Of a stretch of DNA of 64,000 nucleotides, positions 1 to 8,174 are shown piece after piece. Source of the DNA: Lautropia dentalis. Lineage in GTDB: Bacteria > Pseudomonadota > Gammaproteobacteria > Burkholderiales > Burkholderiaceae_E. The notes under the pieces were generated by a model. The model did no database searches and had not been told where the DNA came from. It saw only the letters and a program-made list of their open reading frames with translations. The number at the start of each line of letters is the position of its first letter. Positions within the stretch are counted from its first letter, which is position 1. The stretch spans positions 1,628,078 through 1,692,077 of the forward strand of contig NZ_RRUE01000001.1 in assembly GCF_003892345.1 (NCBI RefSeq), written 5' to 3'. The translations under genes and the position numbers were made by a program.

Positions 1-984
1 GAGAACGACATCCGCTATTCCAGCGAGCGGGTCGCTCCTTACAGTATCGACATCTACGCGCCGGTCTACGGCCAGCCGATGCCGGCCTACAGCGCCACGC
101 GGTCGGCCCGTTACCAGCGCGACACCACCCAGGCCCTCTACGTACAGGACCAGCTGGACCTGAGCACCCGGTGGAAGCTGATGGCCGGGCTGCGTCTGGA
201 CCGCTTCGACCAGCATGCCCGTGCGCTGACGGGCAGCGGCTGGACCGGTGAGCAGCACCGCTACACCCAGCTGACGCCGCGCGTGGGGGCCACATACCTG
301 TTCGAGCCCCACAGCGCCGCCTTCCTGTCGTATGGGCGCTCCTTCCGGCCCAACAGTGGCACCACGGCTGCCGGTGACGCCTTCGAGCCCGAAAAGGGCA
401 CGGCCTGGGAACTGGGCTACAAGTGGGATGCGCCGGATGGCCGCCTGAATGCGTCGGTGAGCGCCTTCCGCATCCAGAAGGACAATGTGCTGAGCACCGA
501 TCCGGACAACCCGGACTTCAGCATTGCCACCGGCCGGGTGCGCAGTCAGGGGGTGGAGGCCGATCTGGCTGGCGACATCACGCCGCAGGTGCGCCTGACG
601 GCCAGTGCTGCCTTCATCGACGCAAAGGTTACGCGTGATACCAGCGCAAACCGGCAGGGCAAGCGCTTCAATGGTGTGCCGCGGGTCAGCGGCAGCCTGT
701 TTGCGCTGTATCACGACCAGCTGGCCAATGGTTCGGACTATGGCGTGGGCGCCGGTCTGGTGCACGTGGGCGACCGGCCGGGAACGGCCACCGACAGCTA
801 CCGGCTGCCGGCCTACACCACGGTCAACCTCAGCAGCTACTGGCAGTTCAGCGAACCGTTGCGGCTGACGTTCAACGTCGACAACCTGTTCGACAAAACG
901 TACTACACCGGTTCACTGGCCACCTTCTCGCTGCAGCCTGGCCTGGGGCGACTGGTGTCGGTGGGGGTGCAGTACCGGTTCTGA
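1..984 (+). CDS. TonB-dependent (siderophore-type) outer membrane receptor, 3' part
   Basis: The reading frame is open from the first base of the window, so the true start (signal peptide, plug domain) lies upstream and only about 327 C-terminal residues are present. The visible part is all beta-barrel. It alternates amphipathic strands with turns, has the typical segments YVQDQLDLSTRWKLMAGLR, LTPRVGATYLF and NVDNLFDKTYYT, and ends in an aromatic C-terminal residue (VGVQYRF), the signal for insertion by the BAM machinery. Such receptors import ferric siderophores across the outer membrane using TonB-ExbBD energy. The NVDNLFDKTYY motif and the spacing are typical of the FhuA/FpvA-like siderophore class. 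The ligand cannot be told from this fragment, and no siderophore gene is nearby. Confidence 0.9.
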   Translation, partial: ENDIRYSSERVAPYSIDIYAPVYGQPMPAYSATRSARYQRDTTQALYVQDQLDLSTRWKLMAGLRLDRFDQHARALTGSGWTGEQHRYTQLTPRVGATYLFEPHSAAFLSYGRSFRPNSGTTAAGDAFEPEKGTAWELGYKWDAPDGRLNASVSAFRIQKDNVLSTDPDNPDFSIATGRVRSQGVEADLAGDITPQVRLTASAAFIDAKVTRDTSANRQGKRFNGVPRVSGSLFALYHDQLANGSDYGVGAGLVHVGDRPGTATDSYRLPAYTTVNLSSYWQFSEPLRLTFNVDNLFDKTYYTGSLATFSLQPGLGRLVSVGVQYRF

Positions 985-1030
985 GCCGTTCCGGGGATCT
1001 GGCAGGGCAGCCTGCCTTGCCAGTGCCGCG

Positions 1031-1090
1031 TTTCCTGCCAGCACACGGCCGGGGCCAGCGCGAGGACGAATGAACCCACGACACGCGCTG
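1031..1090 (+). repeat. Dispersed intergenic repeat, copy 1
   Basis: This is a copy of the repeat family that recurs in the intergenic regions of this window. It reads GCACACGGCCGGGGCCAGCG, then CGAGGACGAATGAACCCACG and ACACGCGC. It lies between the receptor gene and the convergent 5'-nucleotidase gene, preceded by a short GGCAGG/CCTGCC hairpin at about 1000-1015. Confidence 0.7.
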
Positions 1091-1142
1091 GCCGGTACCC
1101 TGCCGTGAGCGTCGTGCCGGGGGGGAAGACGCGTGACGTGCT

Positions 1143-2069
1143 TTATTGGTCGGCCCTTGCGCTGTCTGCGTTGCGGATGCCGCTGATCACATGGCCGGTC
1201 GGTGCCTCGGCACTGTAGGCGGACTCGCAGTGCCCGGTCTGGTCGTCGAAGAAGAAGTCGGGCTCGAACTCGCGCAGGAAGGGCCCCTTGTCCAGTCCGC
1301 CGAGGAACAGTGCTTCGTCCACTTCCACGCGCCAGTCCATCAGCGTGCGGATGGCGCGTTCGTGTGCGGGCGCACTGCGGGCGGTGACCAGTGCGGTGCG
1401 GATGCGCATCTGCGCCGGCGCATTCGTGCGCAGCCGGTACAGGGCTTCGAGCAGCGGCTTGAAGGGGCCGGGTGGCAGGGGCGTGGTGGCGTGGCTGACC
1501 TCGTGGTCGTGAAAGGCGCTCAGCCCCTGGCTGGCGTAGACCTGCTCGGCCTCGTCCGAGAACAGCACGGCGTCGCCGTCGAAGGCGATGCGCACTTCAT
1601 CGGGGTGGGATTCGGCCCGCTGCGGGGACTGCGGGTAGACGCGGGCGGCCGGGAAGCCGGCCTCCAGCGCGGCGCGCACGTCGTCGGCATTGGCCGACAG
1701 AAAGAGATGCGCCCCCAGCGGCTTCAGGTAGGCGTAGGGCGGACGGCCGCGGGTGAACACACCGCGTTCCAGTGGCACACCATGATGGTGGGCCGAGCGG
1801 AAGGCACGCATGCCGCTGGTGGGGTCGTTGCGCGACAGCAGCACCACGTCCACGCGCCGTTCGTCCTCGCCGGGGCCATTGAAGGCCAGCAGTTTCTTGA
1901 CCAGCGGCATGGCCACGCCGCCCTTGGCCGGCAGGTCCAGCAGGTCCAGCTGGCGGGCCATGTAGGCGTGGTCGTCGCCCTTCTCGAAGAGCAGGTTCTC
2001 TTCCTCGAAGTCGAAGAGGGCGCGGGAAGAGATGGCGACGACCAGCTGGTCGTGTGGACGTTTGGCCAT
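1143..2069 (-). CDS. 5'-nucleotidase, cytosolic NT5C1-like family
   Basis: A 308-residue soluble protein. The segments LVVAISSRALFDFEEEN near the N-terminus, VVLLSRNDPTSGMR, RIAFDGDAVLFSDE and LVTARSAPAHERAIRTLMDW match the bacterial relatives of vertebrate cytosolic 5'-nucleotidase I, which dephosphorylate nucleoside monophosphates. The DGDAVLFSDE segment is the HAD-type acidic motif. The open frame extends 44 codons further upstream, but that part is Pro/Arg-rich and shows no family similarity, so I chose the ATG encoding MAKRPHDQ. No clear Shine-Dalgarno precedes it. The gene converges on the TonB receptor and diverges from the decarboxylase gene. The family is clear; substrate preference is not. 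Confidence 0.85.
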   Translation of the reverse strand: MAKRPHDQLVVAISSRALFDFEEENLLFEKGDDHAYMARQLDLLDLPAKGGVAMPLVKKLLAFNGPGEDERRVDVVLLSRNDPTSGMRAFRSAHHHGVPLERGVFTRGRPPYAYLKPLGAHLFLSANADDVRAALEAGFPAARVYPQSPQRAESHPDEVRIAFDGDAVLFSDEAEQVYASQGLSAFHDHEVSHATTPLPPGPFKPLLEALYRLRTNAPAQMRIRTALVTARSAPAHERAIRTLMDWRVEVDEALFLGGLDKGPFLREFEPDFFFDDQTGHCESAYSAEAPTGHVISGIRNADSARADQ

Positions 2070-2437
2070 GGGTGCAGTGGAAGGAGAAAAGGCAAAAAAA
2101 GGAAACGGCCGGCAGATACCGTCGTGCAATCCTAACGCGCAGACGGGCTGCCGCAAAGCCGGAGCCGGGGAGGGCTGACGGATGGCCGGACCGTTGTCCA
2201 CAGGTCACGCGGCCCGCAGCGCGCGCGGTTATCGCAGGCCGACGGGAATGCCGGCGTTATTATGCGGGGCAGCCGGGTACCCGCCTGCATGACTGGACAG
2301 CAGGCGGATGTTCTGCGCTGCAGCGCGTGTCATGGACTTCCTCGTCTTCGCATCGGCCCCGGCCGTGTGCAGACAGGGCGTACAGCGCCGGCCGGTCAAT
2401 CCCCTCTTTCTTCTCTCCTCCCCATCCGGACAACGAC
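2070..2437. other. 368-bp divergent intergenic region
   Basis: This region lies between the divergent 5'-nucleotidase and decarboxylase genes. An open frame runs through it into the decarboxylase, but it is Arg/Cys-rich and unlike the family N-terminus. It holds a reverse-oriented copy of the dispersed repeat (2322-2383). I see no convincing promoter. Confidence 0.5.
2322..2383 (-). repeat. Dispersed intergenic repeat, copy 2 (reverse orientation)
   Basis: Read on the minus strand it gives CGCCCTGTCTGCACACGGCC, GGGGCCGATGCGAAGACGAG and GAAGTCCATGACACGCGCTG. It is one of the best full-length matches to the family seen at 1031, 37829 and 44012, here inverted. Confidence 0.75.
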
Positions 2438-4699
2438 ATGAAATTCCGCTTCCCCGTCGTGATCATCGACGAAGACTGGCGCGCCGATTCGGCCAGCGGC
2501 CTGGGCATCCGTGCACTGGCCAAGGCCATCGAGGACCAGGGCACCGAGGTGGTGGGTGGCTTCACCTACTACGACGTGGCCATGGTGGCCAACCAGGCCG
2601 CCCGCGCGTCGGCCTTCATCGTGTCCATCGATGACGAGGAGATCAGCGAGGAAGGGCCGGAAAGCGTGGCCATCCAGGACCTGCGTGCCTTCATCCGCGA
2701 AACACGCCGGCGCAACGCCGACATTCCCATTTTCCTGTTCGGCGAGACGCGTACCTCCCAGCACATTCCCAACGACATCCTGAAGGAGCTGCACGGCTTC
2801 ATCCACATGTTCGAGGACACGCCGGAGTTCGTGGCGCGCTACATCATCCGCGAGGCAACCAATTACCTGAACTCGCTGGCGCCGCCGTTCTTCAAGGCGC
2901 TGGTGCACTATGCCAACGACGGTTCCTACTCGTGGCACTGCCCGGGGCACTCGGGCGGGGTGGCCTTCCTGAAGAGCCCCGTGGGGCAGATGTTTCACCA
3001 GTTCTTTGGCGAGAACATGCTGCGGGCCGATGTCTGCAATTCGGTGGACGAGCTGGGCCAGCTGCTGGACCACACCGGTCCGGTGCATGCGTCCGAGAAG
3101 AACGCGGCGCGCATCTTCAATGCCGATCACCTCTTCTTCGTGACCAACGGCACCTCCACTTCCAACAAGATCGTCTGGCATTCGGAAGTGGCCAATGACG
3201 ATGTGGTGCTGGTCGACCGCAACTGCCACAAGAGCATCCTGCACGCCATCATCATGAGCGGCACCATTCCGGTGTTCCTGCAGCCCACGCGCAACCACCT
3301 GGGCATCATCGGGCCGATCCCGCTGCAGGAGTTCAGCCAGGAGAGCATCGAGGCCAAGATCAACGCAAACCCGCTGATCACCGACAAGTCGCTGCGGCCG
3401 CGGGTGATGACCATCACCCAGTCCACCTACGATGGCATTCTCTACAACGTGGAGATGATCAAGGCCCGGTTGCAGGACTATGTGGAGAACCTGCATTTCG
3501 ACGAGGCCTGGCTGCCGCACGCCACCTTCCATCCGTTCTATCACGAGATGCACGCCATCGGCGCCAACCGGCCGCGCTCGACCAACGCCATGGTGTACGC
3601 CACCCAGTCCACGCACAAGCTGCTGGCCGGGCTGTCCCAGGCTTCGCAGATCCTCGTGCAGGAGTCGGAAACCCGCAGGCTCGACCGCTATCGCTTCAAC
3701 GAAAGCTACCTGATGCACACCTCCACCTCGCCGCAGTACGCCATCATTGCGTCGTGCGATGTGGCGGCGTCGATGATGGAAGCCCCCGGCGGCACGGCGC
3801 TGGTGCAGGAGTCGCTGCAGGAGGCGCGTGATTTTCGCCGTGCCATGCGCAAGGTCGAACAGGAATATGATGGTTCATGGTGGTTCCGTGTCTGGGGGCC
3901 GGACAGTCTGGGCAGTGGCAAGGAGCTGCGCCAGGAAGACTGGCGGCTGCAGGCCAACGAGAAATGGCATGGCTTCGGCCCGCTCGAATCCGGCTTCAAC
4001 ATGCTGGACCCGATCAAGGCCACCATCGTCACGCCGGGGCTGGACATCGATGGTGAATTTGCCGGGTCCGGCATTCCGGCGGCGGTGGTCACCAAATATC
4101 TGGCCGAGCACGGCGTGGTGGTGGAAAAGACCGGCCTTTATTCATTCTTCGTGATGTTCACCATCGGCATCACCAAGGGACGCTGGAACACGCTGGTCAC
4201 CGAGCTGCAGCAGTTCAAGGCCGACTACGACGAAAACCAGCCGCTCTGGCGCGTGATGCCGGAATTCGTGGCGGCGCATCCGATGTACGACCGCATGGGC
4301 CTGCGCGATCTCTCCACCCGCGTGCACGATGCCTACCGCAGGTACGACGTGGCCCGGGTGACCACCGACATGTACCTGTCGGACATGCTGCCAGTGATGA
4401 AGCCGTCGGATGCCTATGAGTGCCTGACACACCGCAACGTCGAGCGGGTGCCGATCGATGAACTGGAAGGTCGCATCACCACGATGCTGGTCACGCCGTA
4501 CCCACCGGGCATCCCGCTGCTCATTCCGGGTGAACGCTTCAACCGCACCATCGTGGAATACCTGAAGTTCGTGCGCGAATTCAACGCGCAGTTCCCGGGT
4601 TTCCACACCGATGTGCACGGTCTGGTGGCCGAGCCGGGGCCGAATGGTCAGACCGAATACTTCGTCGACTGCGTGGACCGGGCGCACGAGCCACGGTGA
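2438..4699 (+). CDS. adiA: PLP-dependent Orn/Lys/Arg decarboxylase, closest to arginine decarboxylase AdiA
   Basis: A 753-residue fold-type I decarboxylase of the large bacterial Orn/Lys/Arg family; AdiA is about 756 residues. The N-terminal wing domain begins MKFRFPVVIIDEDW. The PLP lysine is K394 in QSTHKLLAGLSQAS. Other AdiA-like landmarks are MHTSTSPQYAIIASCDVA, SGFNMLDPIKATIVTPG and the late VTPYPPGIPLLIPGE. The enzyme decarboxylates a basic amino acid, probably arginine to agmatine, consuming a proton; it may serve polyamine supply or acid tolerance. I took the ATG at 2438 because residues encoded further upstream do not resemble the family. No antiporter gene is adjacent. Family certain; substrate inferred from remembered similarity to AdiA. 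Confidence 0.88.
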   Translation: MKFRFPVVIIDEDWRADSASGLGIRALAKAIEDQGTEVVGGFTYYDVAMVANQAARASAFIVSIDDEEISEEGPESVAIQDLRAFIRETRRRNADIPIFLFGETRTSQHIPNDILKELHGFIHMFEDTPEFVARYIIREATNYLNSLAPPFFKALVHYANDGSYSWHCPGHSGGVAFLKSPVGQMFHQFFGENMLRADVCNSVDELGQLLDHTGPVHASEKNAARIFNADHLFFVTNGTSTSNKIVWHSEVANDDVVLVDRNCHKSILHAIIMSGTIPVFLQPTRNHLGIIGPIPLQEFSQESIEAKINANPLITDKSLRPRVMTITQSTYDGILYNVEMIKARLQDYVENLHFDEAWLPHATFHPFYHEMHAIGANRPRSTNAMVYATQSTHKLLAGLSQASQILVQESETRRLDRYRFNESYLMHTSTSPQYAIIASCDVAASMMEAPGGTALVQESLQEARDFRRAMRKVEQEYDGSWWFRVWGPDSLGSGKELRQEDWRLQANEKWHGFGPLESGFNMLDPIKATIVTPGLDIDGEFAGSGIPAAVVTKYLAEHGVVVEKTGLYSFFVMFTIGITKGRWNTLVTELQQFKADYDENQPLWRVMPEFVAAHPMYDRMGLRDLSTRVHDAYRRYDVARVTTDMYLSDMLPVMKPSDAYECLTHRNVERVPIDELEGRITTMLVTPYPPGIPLLIPGERFNRTIVEYLKFVREFNAQFPGFHTDVHGLVAEPGPNGQTEYFVDCVDRAHEPR

Positions 4700-4849
4700 A
4701 AGTGGCGAGTCGCTGTGCAGCCATGGGTGCTGTGTGTCAGCGACGGGTCGTCATGACAGCCACGCGCTGCTGTGCCATTCGTACGCTGCCGGCGTTGCCC
4801 TGTCTGGCAAGGTGCACAGCCTTGCCGGCGCAGCGCGCCGTCAGCCTGC

Positions 4850-4885
4850 TGCCGGGGCCGGCGCGGGGCCGAATCTGGCGTCAGG
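4850..4885 (+). repeat. Dispersed intergenic repeat, copy 3 (partial)
   Basis: A truncated copy, CTGCCGGGGCCGGCGCGGGG followed by CCGAATCTGGCGTCAGG, between the convergent decarboxylase and RDD genes. An outward portion (CATGACAGCCACGCGCTGC, about 4752) and a GCCCTGTCTGGCAAGG/CCTTGCCGGC hairpin at 4797-4830 lie just upstream. Confidence 0.5.
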
Positions 4886-5519
4886 GCAGGAAGCGTGACT
4901 TGCGTCCGCTCACGGCATCGTGACGCACCAGCAGGGTGCCCGACAGGATGTCGTAGAGCGTGCGTCGCCTTTTGTCGATGATCGACCAGGCAAAGGGCAG
5001 CAGCCACAGCAGCAGCACGACGGGCGAGCTGAAATACACCAGCGCCAGCCCGCCCCAGAAGAAGCACGAGGCCACCGTGTAGCGCCACAGGGCCCGGGGC
5101 AGGGTGACGATGCTCTCCGGACGGGCCGGATCGGGGGCCGTGCTGCGCACCAGCTTCACGCCGATGGTCTTCATGGGCAGCGTCCAGCGGCCGTTGCTCC
5201 AGAACCAGCCGAAATAGGCGCCCAGCACCGCAAACATGAAGAGCTGAAAGGCGGTGTGCAGCGCGCCGGGCTCACCCCGGTACTGGGTCAGTGCCGAAAA
5301 GCCATAGCCAAAGAAGAACACCACACCAAACAGGATGATGCCTTCGTAGACGCAGGCCATGAAGCGCCGCCAGGGCGAGGCCGGTGCGGGAGATATCTGC
5401 AGCTGGGCATGTTCAGTCTGTGTGGACGGGGCCTGTGCCTGCCCGGTCGTCTCTGGCGTGGTGGCGGAAGGACTCCCGCCGGAACGAACGGCAGTTGCGG
5501 GCGTGATCAGGTCGCTCAT
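4881..5519 (-). CDS. RDD-family membrane protein
   Basis: A 212-residue inner-membrane protein of the RDD family. The N-terminal 45 residues are Ala/Thr/Gln-rich and probably cytoplasmic. After them come RRFMACVYEGIILFGVVFFF (first membrane span, with the Arg that helps define the family), a second span near YLF-type residues 90-110, the conserved WTLPMKTIGVKLVR segment, and two further spans before a basic tail. RDD proteins are small multi-spanning proteins of mostly unknown, possibly transport, function. The gene is last in a four-gene minus-strand operon with an ECF sigma factor. Its ATG overlaps the stop of the DUF3106 gene in an ATGA, so the two are probably translationally coupled. Confidence 0.85.
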   Translation of the reverse strand: MSDLITPATAVRSGGSPSATTPETTGQAQAPSTQTEHAQLQISPAPASPWRRFMACVYEGIILFGVVFFFGYGFSALTQYRGEPGALHTAFQLFMFAVLGAYFGWFWSNGRWTLPMKTIGVKLVRSTAPDPARPESIVTLPRALWRYTVASCFFWGGLALVYFSSPVVLLLWLLPFAWSIIDKRRRTLYDILSGTLLVRHDAVSGRKSRFLP

Positions 5520-6904
5520 GGGGGGCCTCCGCCGTCATTGCCACCCGGGCCATTCCCTGCGCCACTGCCTGCTCCGGCACCTGGCGATTCGGAAGACAGT
5601 ACACGATCGGGGATGATGATCAGGGTCTCACCATCATTCACCGGGAAGGACGGCGACACGATGCTGCCCGGCATGCCGGGAGGGATGCTGTCCGGGCTGC
5701 CCGGTGCCTGCCGGTGGGGGGACATGTGTCCGGGCAGCACGAGCATGCCGGGTGGCACGGGGACTTCAAAGGCAGCGGCCCCCGGAGGCAGGGGTGGCTG
5801 CCGCAGCGGCATGCCTTCCACCGTGGGTGTGCCCAGCATCGGCGCGGCGAGCGAGGGGGGCGCGTGCCTGTCCGGCACTTCCGGTCCCTTCTGTGCGTGG
5901 GGTGCACCTGGGCCGTGTGCCCCGGCAGGGCCGTGCGGGTGCGCCGTACCGGGCGGGTCGATGTGCACGTGGGACGGCTGTCCCGGCGGCGCCGGAAAGA
6001 CGTGCACGGTACCGGACTGCATGGCGTCCGGGGGCTGGGGGCGATCCGGCGGGGCAGGCTGCCAGCCCCGCAGGATGATGATGCGCATGGGCTGACCGGG
6101 TGGAGGGGGCTGGCCTGGCCCGCGCACGCCGGGCGGCAGGGTACCGAGCGCCCGGGCGCGCTGGACCGCCGCAATGTCGGTGGCCTCTTCCGAGTGGCGC
6201 AGCCGTTCGCGTTCGGCGTAGGTGAACGACTGGTAGCGCTCCCACTCCTTCACCCGTTCGGGCATGGGGCGCCGGCGGCTGTCCTGATAATTGAGCCGGG
6301 CGATGCGCCGTTCTTCGGGTGACATGTTGGCCCATTCGATGATGCGGCGCTGTGCGCGACGGCGCTGGTCGGCCGGCAGCTGCTGCATGCGGTCGGCAAA
6401 GGCAATCCACGAGCGCTTCTCGGCCGCGGACCAGGTGTTCCATTCGGGGGCGAAGGGCGCCAGCACCTGCCGCTGTGCCTCGCTCAGCTCTTCCCAGTCG
6501 GGCTGGAACAGTACGGCGATGATCTCGGGCAGCTCGAAGCCCTCGCCGGCGGCCACCAGCACGACGTGCCGGGGGGGCTGGCCAGACGCCGGGGGCATGG
6601 CCGCATCCAGGGCGAGCAGCAGGTCCGGGTCGGGCCAGCGGGTGTCGTCTGGCCACAGGGTGATATCCGCGGCGGCACCACGACCAGACATTACACCCGG
6701 GCTGGGGTGGGCGCCGGCGCCGTGAACGACGCTGTGCGTCGTCACCGCCGGCGCGGAGGTGGCCGGGGCAGGCGGGCAGCCTGCACTGGCGGCACGCGCG
6801 CACGACCGGGCCTGCGCCGGCAGACCGGAGGCGAGGGCGGGATCGCCGAGGGCCAGACCGGTGGCCAGCGCCAGGGCAGGGGTGGCGTGGATCAGGAAGC
6901 GCAT
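5516..6904 (-). CDS. DUF3106 domain protein with Pro/His-rich tail
   Basis: A 462-residue predicted exported protein with an N-terminal signal-like segment, MRFLIHATPALALATGLALG. The central part (about residues 140-215) is DUF3106: WNTWSAAEKRSWIAFADRMQ, LPADQRRRAQRRIIEWANMS and PEERRIARLNYQDSR are its repeated Trp/Arg helices. The C-terminal half is low-complexity Pro/Gly/His and would be disordered. Function unknown. In Burkholderiales such a protein commonly follows a sigma factor and DUF3619 gene, and that order is kept here, which suggests an envelope-stress role. This length and Pro-rich tail seem long for the family. Confidence 0.8.
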   Translation of the reverse strand: MRFLIHATPALALATGLALGDPALASGLPAQARSCARAASAGCPPAPATSAPAVTTHSVVHGAGAHPSPGVMSGRGAAADITLWPDDTRWPDPDLLLALDAAMPPASGQPPRHVVLVAAGEGFELPEIIAVLFQPDWEELSEAQRQVLAPFAPEWNTWSAAEKRSWIAFADRMQQLPADQRRRAQRRIIEWANMSPEERRIARLNYQDSRRRPMPERVKEWERYQSFTYAERERLRHSEEATDIAAVQRARALGTLPPGVRGPGQPPPPGQPMRIIILRGWQPAPPDRPQPPDAMQSGTVHVFPAPPGQPSHVHIDPPGTAHPHGPAGAHGPGAPHAQKGPEVPDRHAPPSLAAPMLGTPTVEGMPLRQPPLPPGAAAFEVPVPPGMLVLPGHMSPHRQAPGSPDSIPPGMPGSIVSPSFPVNDGETLIIIPDRVLSSESPGAGAGSGAGNGPGGNDGGGPP

Positions 6905-6908
6905 GGGC

Positions 6909-7346
6909 TCAGCGGGACTGGGCGGCGGTCTGCATCATGCCGCCCCGCAGGTGGGCGGCAAAGCCATTGTCGGTATAGGCCGAGAGTGGCACGTCGGCGG
7001 TGAGCATCTCGGTGTAGGCGTCGGCCTGCTGGATGACGGTGCGCTCCTGGTTGAAGAGGCTGCCGGCCAGGGCGGCCAGCACCAGCAGGATGGCCGGGAT
7101 GGCGGTGAGCGCCACCCGCGACCAGGCGGGTGTCCAGAGATGGTGCCACCAGCCTGTGTGGCTGTGCGTACCGGCGGCCCCGGCCGATGTACCGGAGCCC
7201 TGGCGGGCCAGTTCGTCGAACCGCATCAGGGCACGGTTGCGCGCCACGGCAAGCCTGGCCTGGATGTGATCGGGCAGGTCGTTCGCGGCAGAATCGAGCA
7301 GGCGGCACACCTCATGCGCCATCTGGTCCGGATGATGCGGGTTCAT
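6909..7346 (-). CDS. DUF3619 membrane protein, possible anti-sigma partner
   Basis: A 145-residue protein starting MNPHHPDQMAHEVCRLLD. It has a charged cytoplasmic N-terminal region of about 70 residues, one membrane span (VALTAIPAILLVLAALAG, about residues 86-103) and a short periplasmic tail. It matches DUF3619 in composition and context. The ATG overlaps the stop of the sigma factor gene (ATGA), so the two are translationally coupled. Sigma factor followed by a single-span protein with a cytoplasmic N-terminus is the usual arrangement for an anti-sigma factor. I infer that role from gene order and topology only; no zinc-binding HXXXCXXC motif is present. Confidence 0.8.
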   Translation of the reverse strand: MNPHHPDQMAHEVCRLLDSAANDLPDHIQARLAVARNRALMRFDELARQGSGTSAGAAGTHSHTGWWHHLWTPAWSRVALTAIPAILLVLAALAGSLFNQERTVIQQADAYTEMLTADVPLSAYTDNGFAAHLRGGMMQTAAQSR

Positions 7347-7915
7347 AGCGTAATGCCTCTGGCACGCAGAGCTTGTGACAGGGTATGGATGGCCCGGGAA
7401 CAGTGCGTCTTGACGCTGCCCTCGGAGCATCCCATGGTGCGGGCCGTTTCGGCCACATCCATTTCCTCCCAGTAACGCAGCACGAACGCTTCGCGTTGAC
7501 GGCGTGGCAGCCGCTGGATCTCGTCCTCGATCAGGCGCAGCGTTTCGGCCCGGCTGGCCTCGTCGGAGGCGTCTTCGGCGTGGCGTTCGTCCTGCGGGGC
7601 GAGCAGGCTGTCGAGGGGGTCGGTGTCGTCGTCGTCCGCATTGCCCATGCCGGGCAGGGACGAGAACAGGCTCACCCAGGTGCGGCGTACCTTCTGGCGG
7701 CGGAAGTGGTCGTGGGTGGCGTTCTGCAGGATGCGCTGAAAGAGCGGCGCCAGTTCGGCCACGGGACGGTCGGCGTATTTTTCGACGAGCTTGAGCATCG
7801 CGTCCTGGACAATGTCCAGCGCGGTGTCGTCGTCGCGCACGGTATAGACCACCTGCTTGAAGGCCCGGCGCTCGACCGCGGCGAGAAACTCCGATATTTC
7901 CGGTCGGGTCGCCAT
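7343..7915 (-). CDS. ECF-type RNA polymerase sigma factor
   Basis: A 190-residue sigma-70 family factor of the RpoE-like extracytoplasmic function group. Region 2 is VYTVRDDDTALDIVQDAMLK with ATHDHFRRQK behind it. Region 4 is LPRRQREAFVLRYWEEMD with the helix-turn-helix VAETARTMGCSEGSVKTHCS. The ATG encoding MATRPEISEF was chosen because the upstream residues lack family similarity. The factor heads a minus-strand operon with the DUF3619, DUF3106 and RDD genes and diverges from ilvI. An acidic stretch (NADDDDTDP) separates regions 2 and 4. Its regulon is not known from the sequence. Confidence 0.92.
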   Translation of the reverse strand: MATRPEISEFLAAVERRAFKQVVYTVRDDDTALDIVQDAMLKLVEKYADRPVAELAPLFQRILQNATHDHFRRQKVRRTWVSLFSSLPGMGNADDDDTDPLDSLLAPQDERHAEDASDEASRAETLRLIEDEIQRLPRRQREAFVLRYWEEMDVAETARTMGCSEGSVKTHCSRAIHTLSQALRARGITL

Positions 7916-7941
7916 GGGGCGTTGATGGTAGCATGTCGCCT

Positions 7942-7967
7942 GCGCCGGACCTTGCAGGGTCCGGCGC
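7942..7967. other. Perfect 10-bp inverted repeat in sigma-factor leader
   Basis: GCGCCGGACC, loop TTGCAG, GGTCCGGCGC. It lies 27 bp upstream of the sigma-factor start codon in the 259-bp sigma/ilvI divergent region, on the sigma-factor side. It could be an operator or a leader hairpin. Confidence 0.6.
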
Positions 7968-8174
7968 CAGCCACATCCAGAGTGCTCACGAGGCATGCGG
8001 ATGCACGGGGCCGGTGTGGGGCGTGCCGCAGACTTCTGCCGAGGTCTTCCTGTGGAGCGCGCCGGGCCGGCAATACAGGGACACCAGCCGTTGTCATGGT
8101 CTGTCTCGGGGCAGAGGTCTGCGCTGCGTCGGGGCCGGCGGACGGCCGGATACACTGAAAAAAGAGGAACAAAA

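Noticed and set aside
1146-2135. Long plus-strand open frame over the 5'-nucleotidase gene
   Set aside because: It is the antisense shadow of a gene with clear family motifs; the translation has Val/Gly/His-rich composition typical of antisense frames in high-GC DNA.
2054-2437. Upstream extension of the decarboxylase frame
   Set aside because: Arg/Cys-rich residues unlike the family; it crosses a dispersed repeat. MKFRFPVV matches the expected N-terminus.
2396-3718. 440-residue minus-strand open frame within the decarboxylase gene
   Set aside because: Antisense to conserved PLP-enzyme sequence; His/Val/Gln-rich, no recognisable domain.
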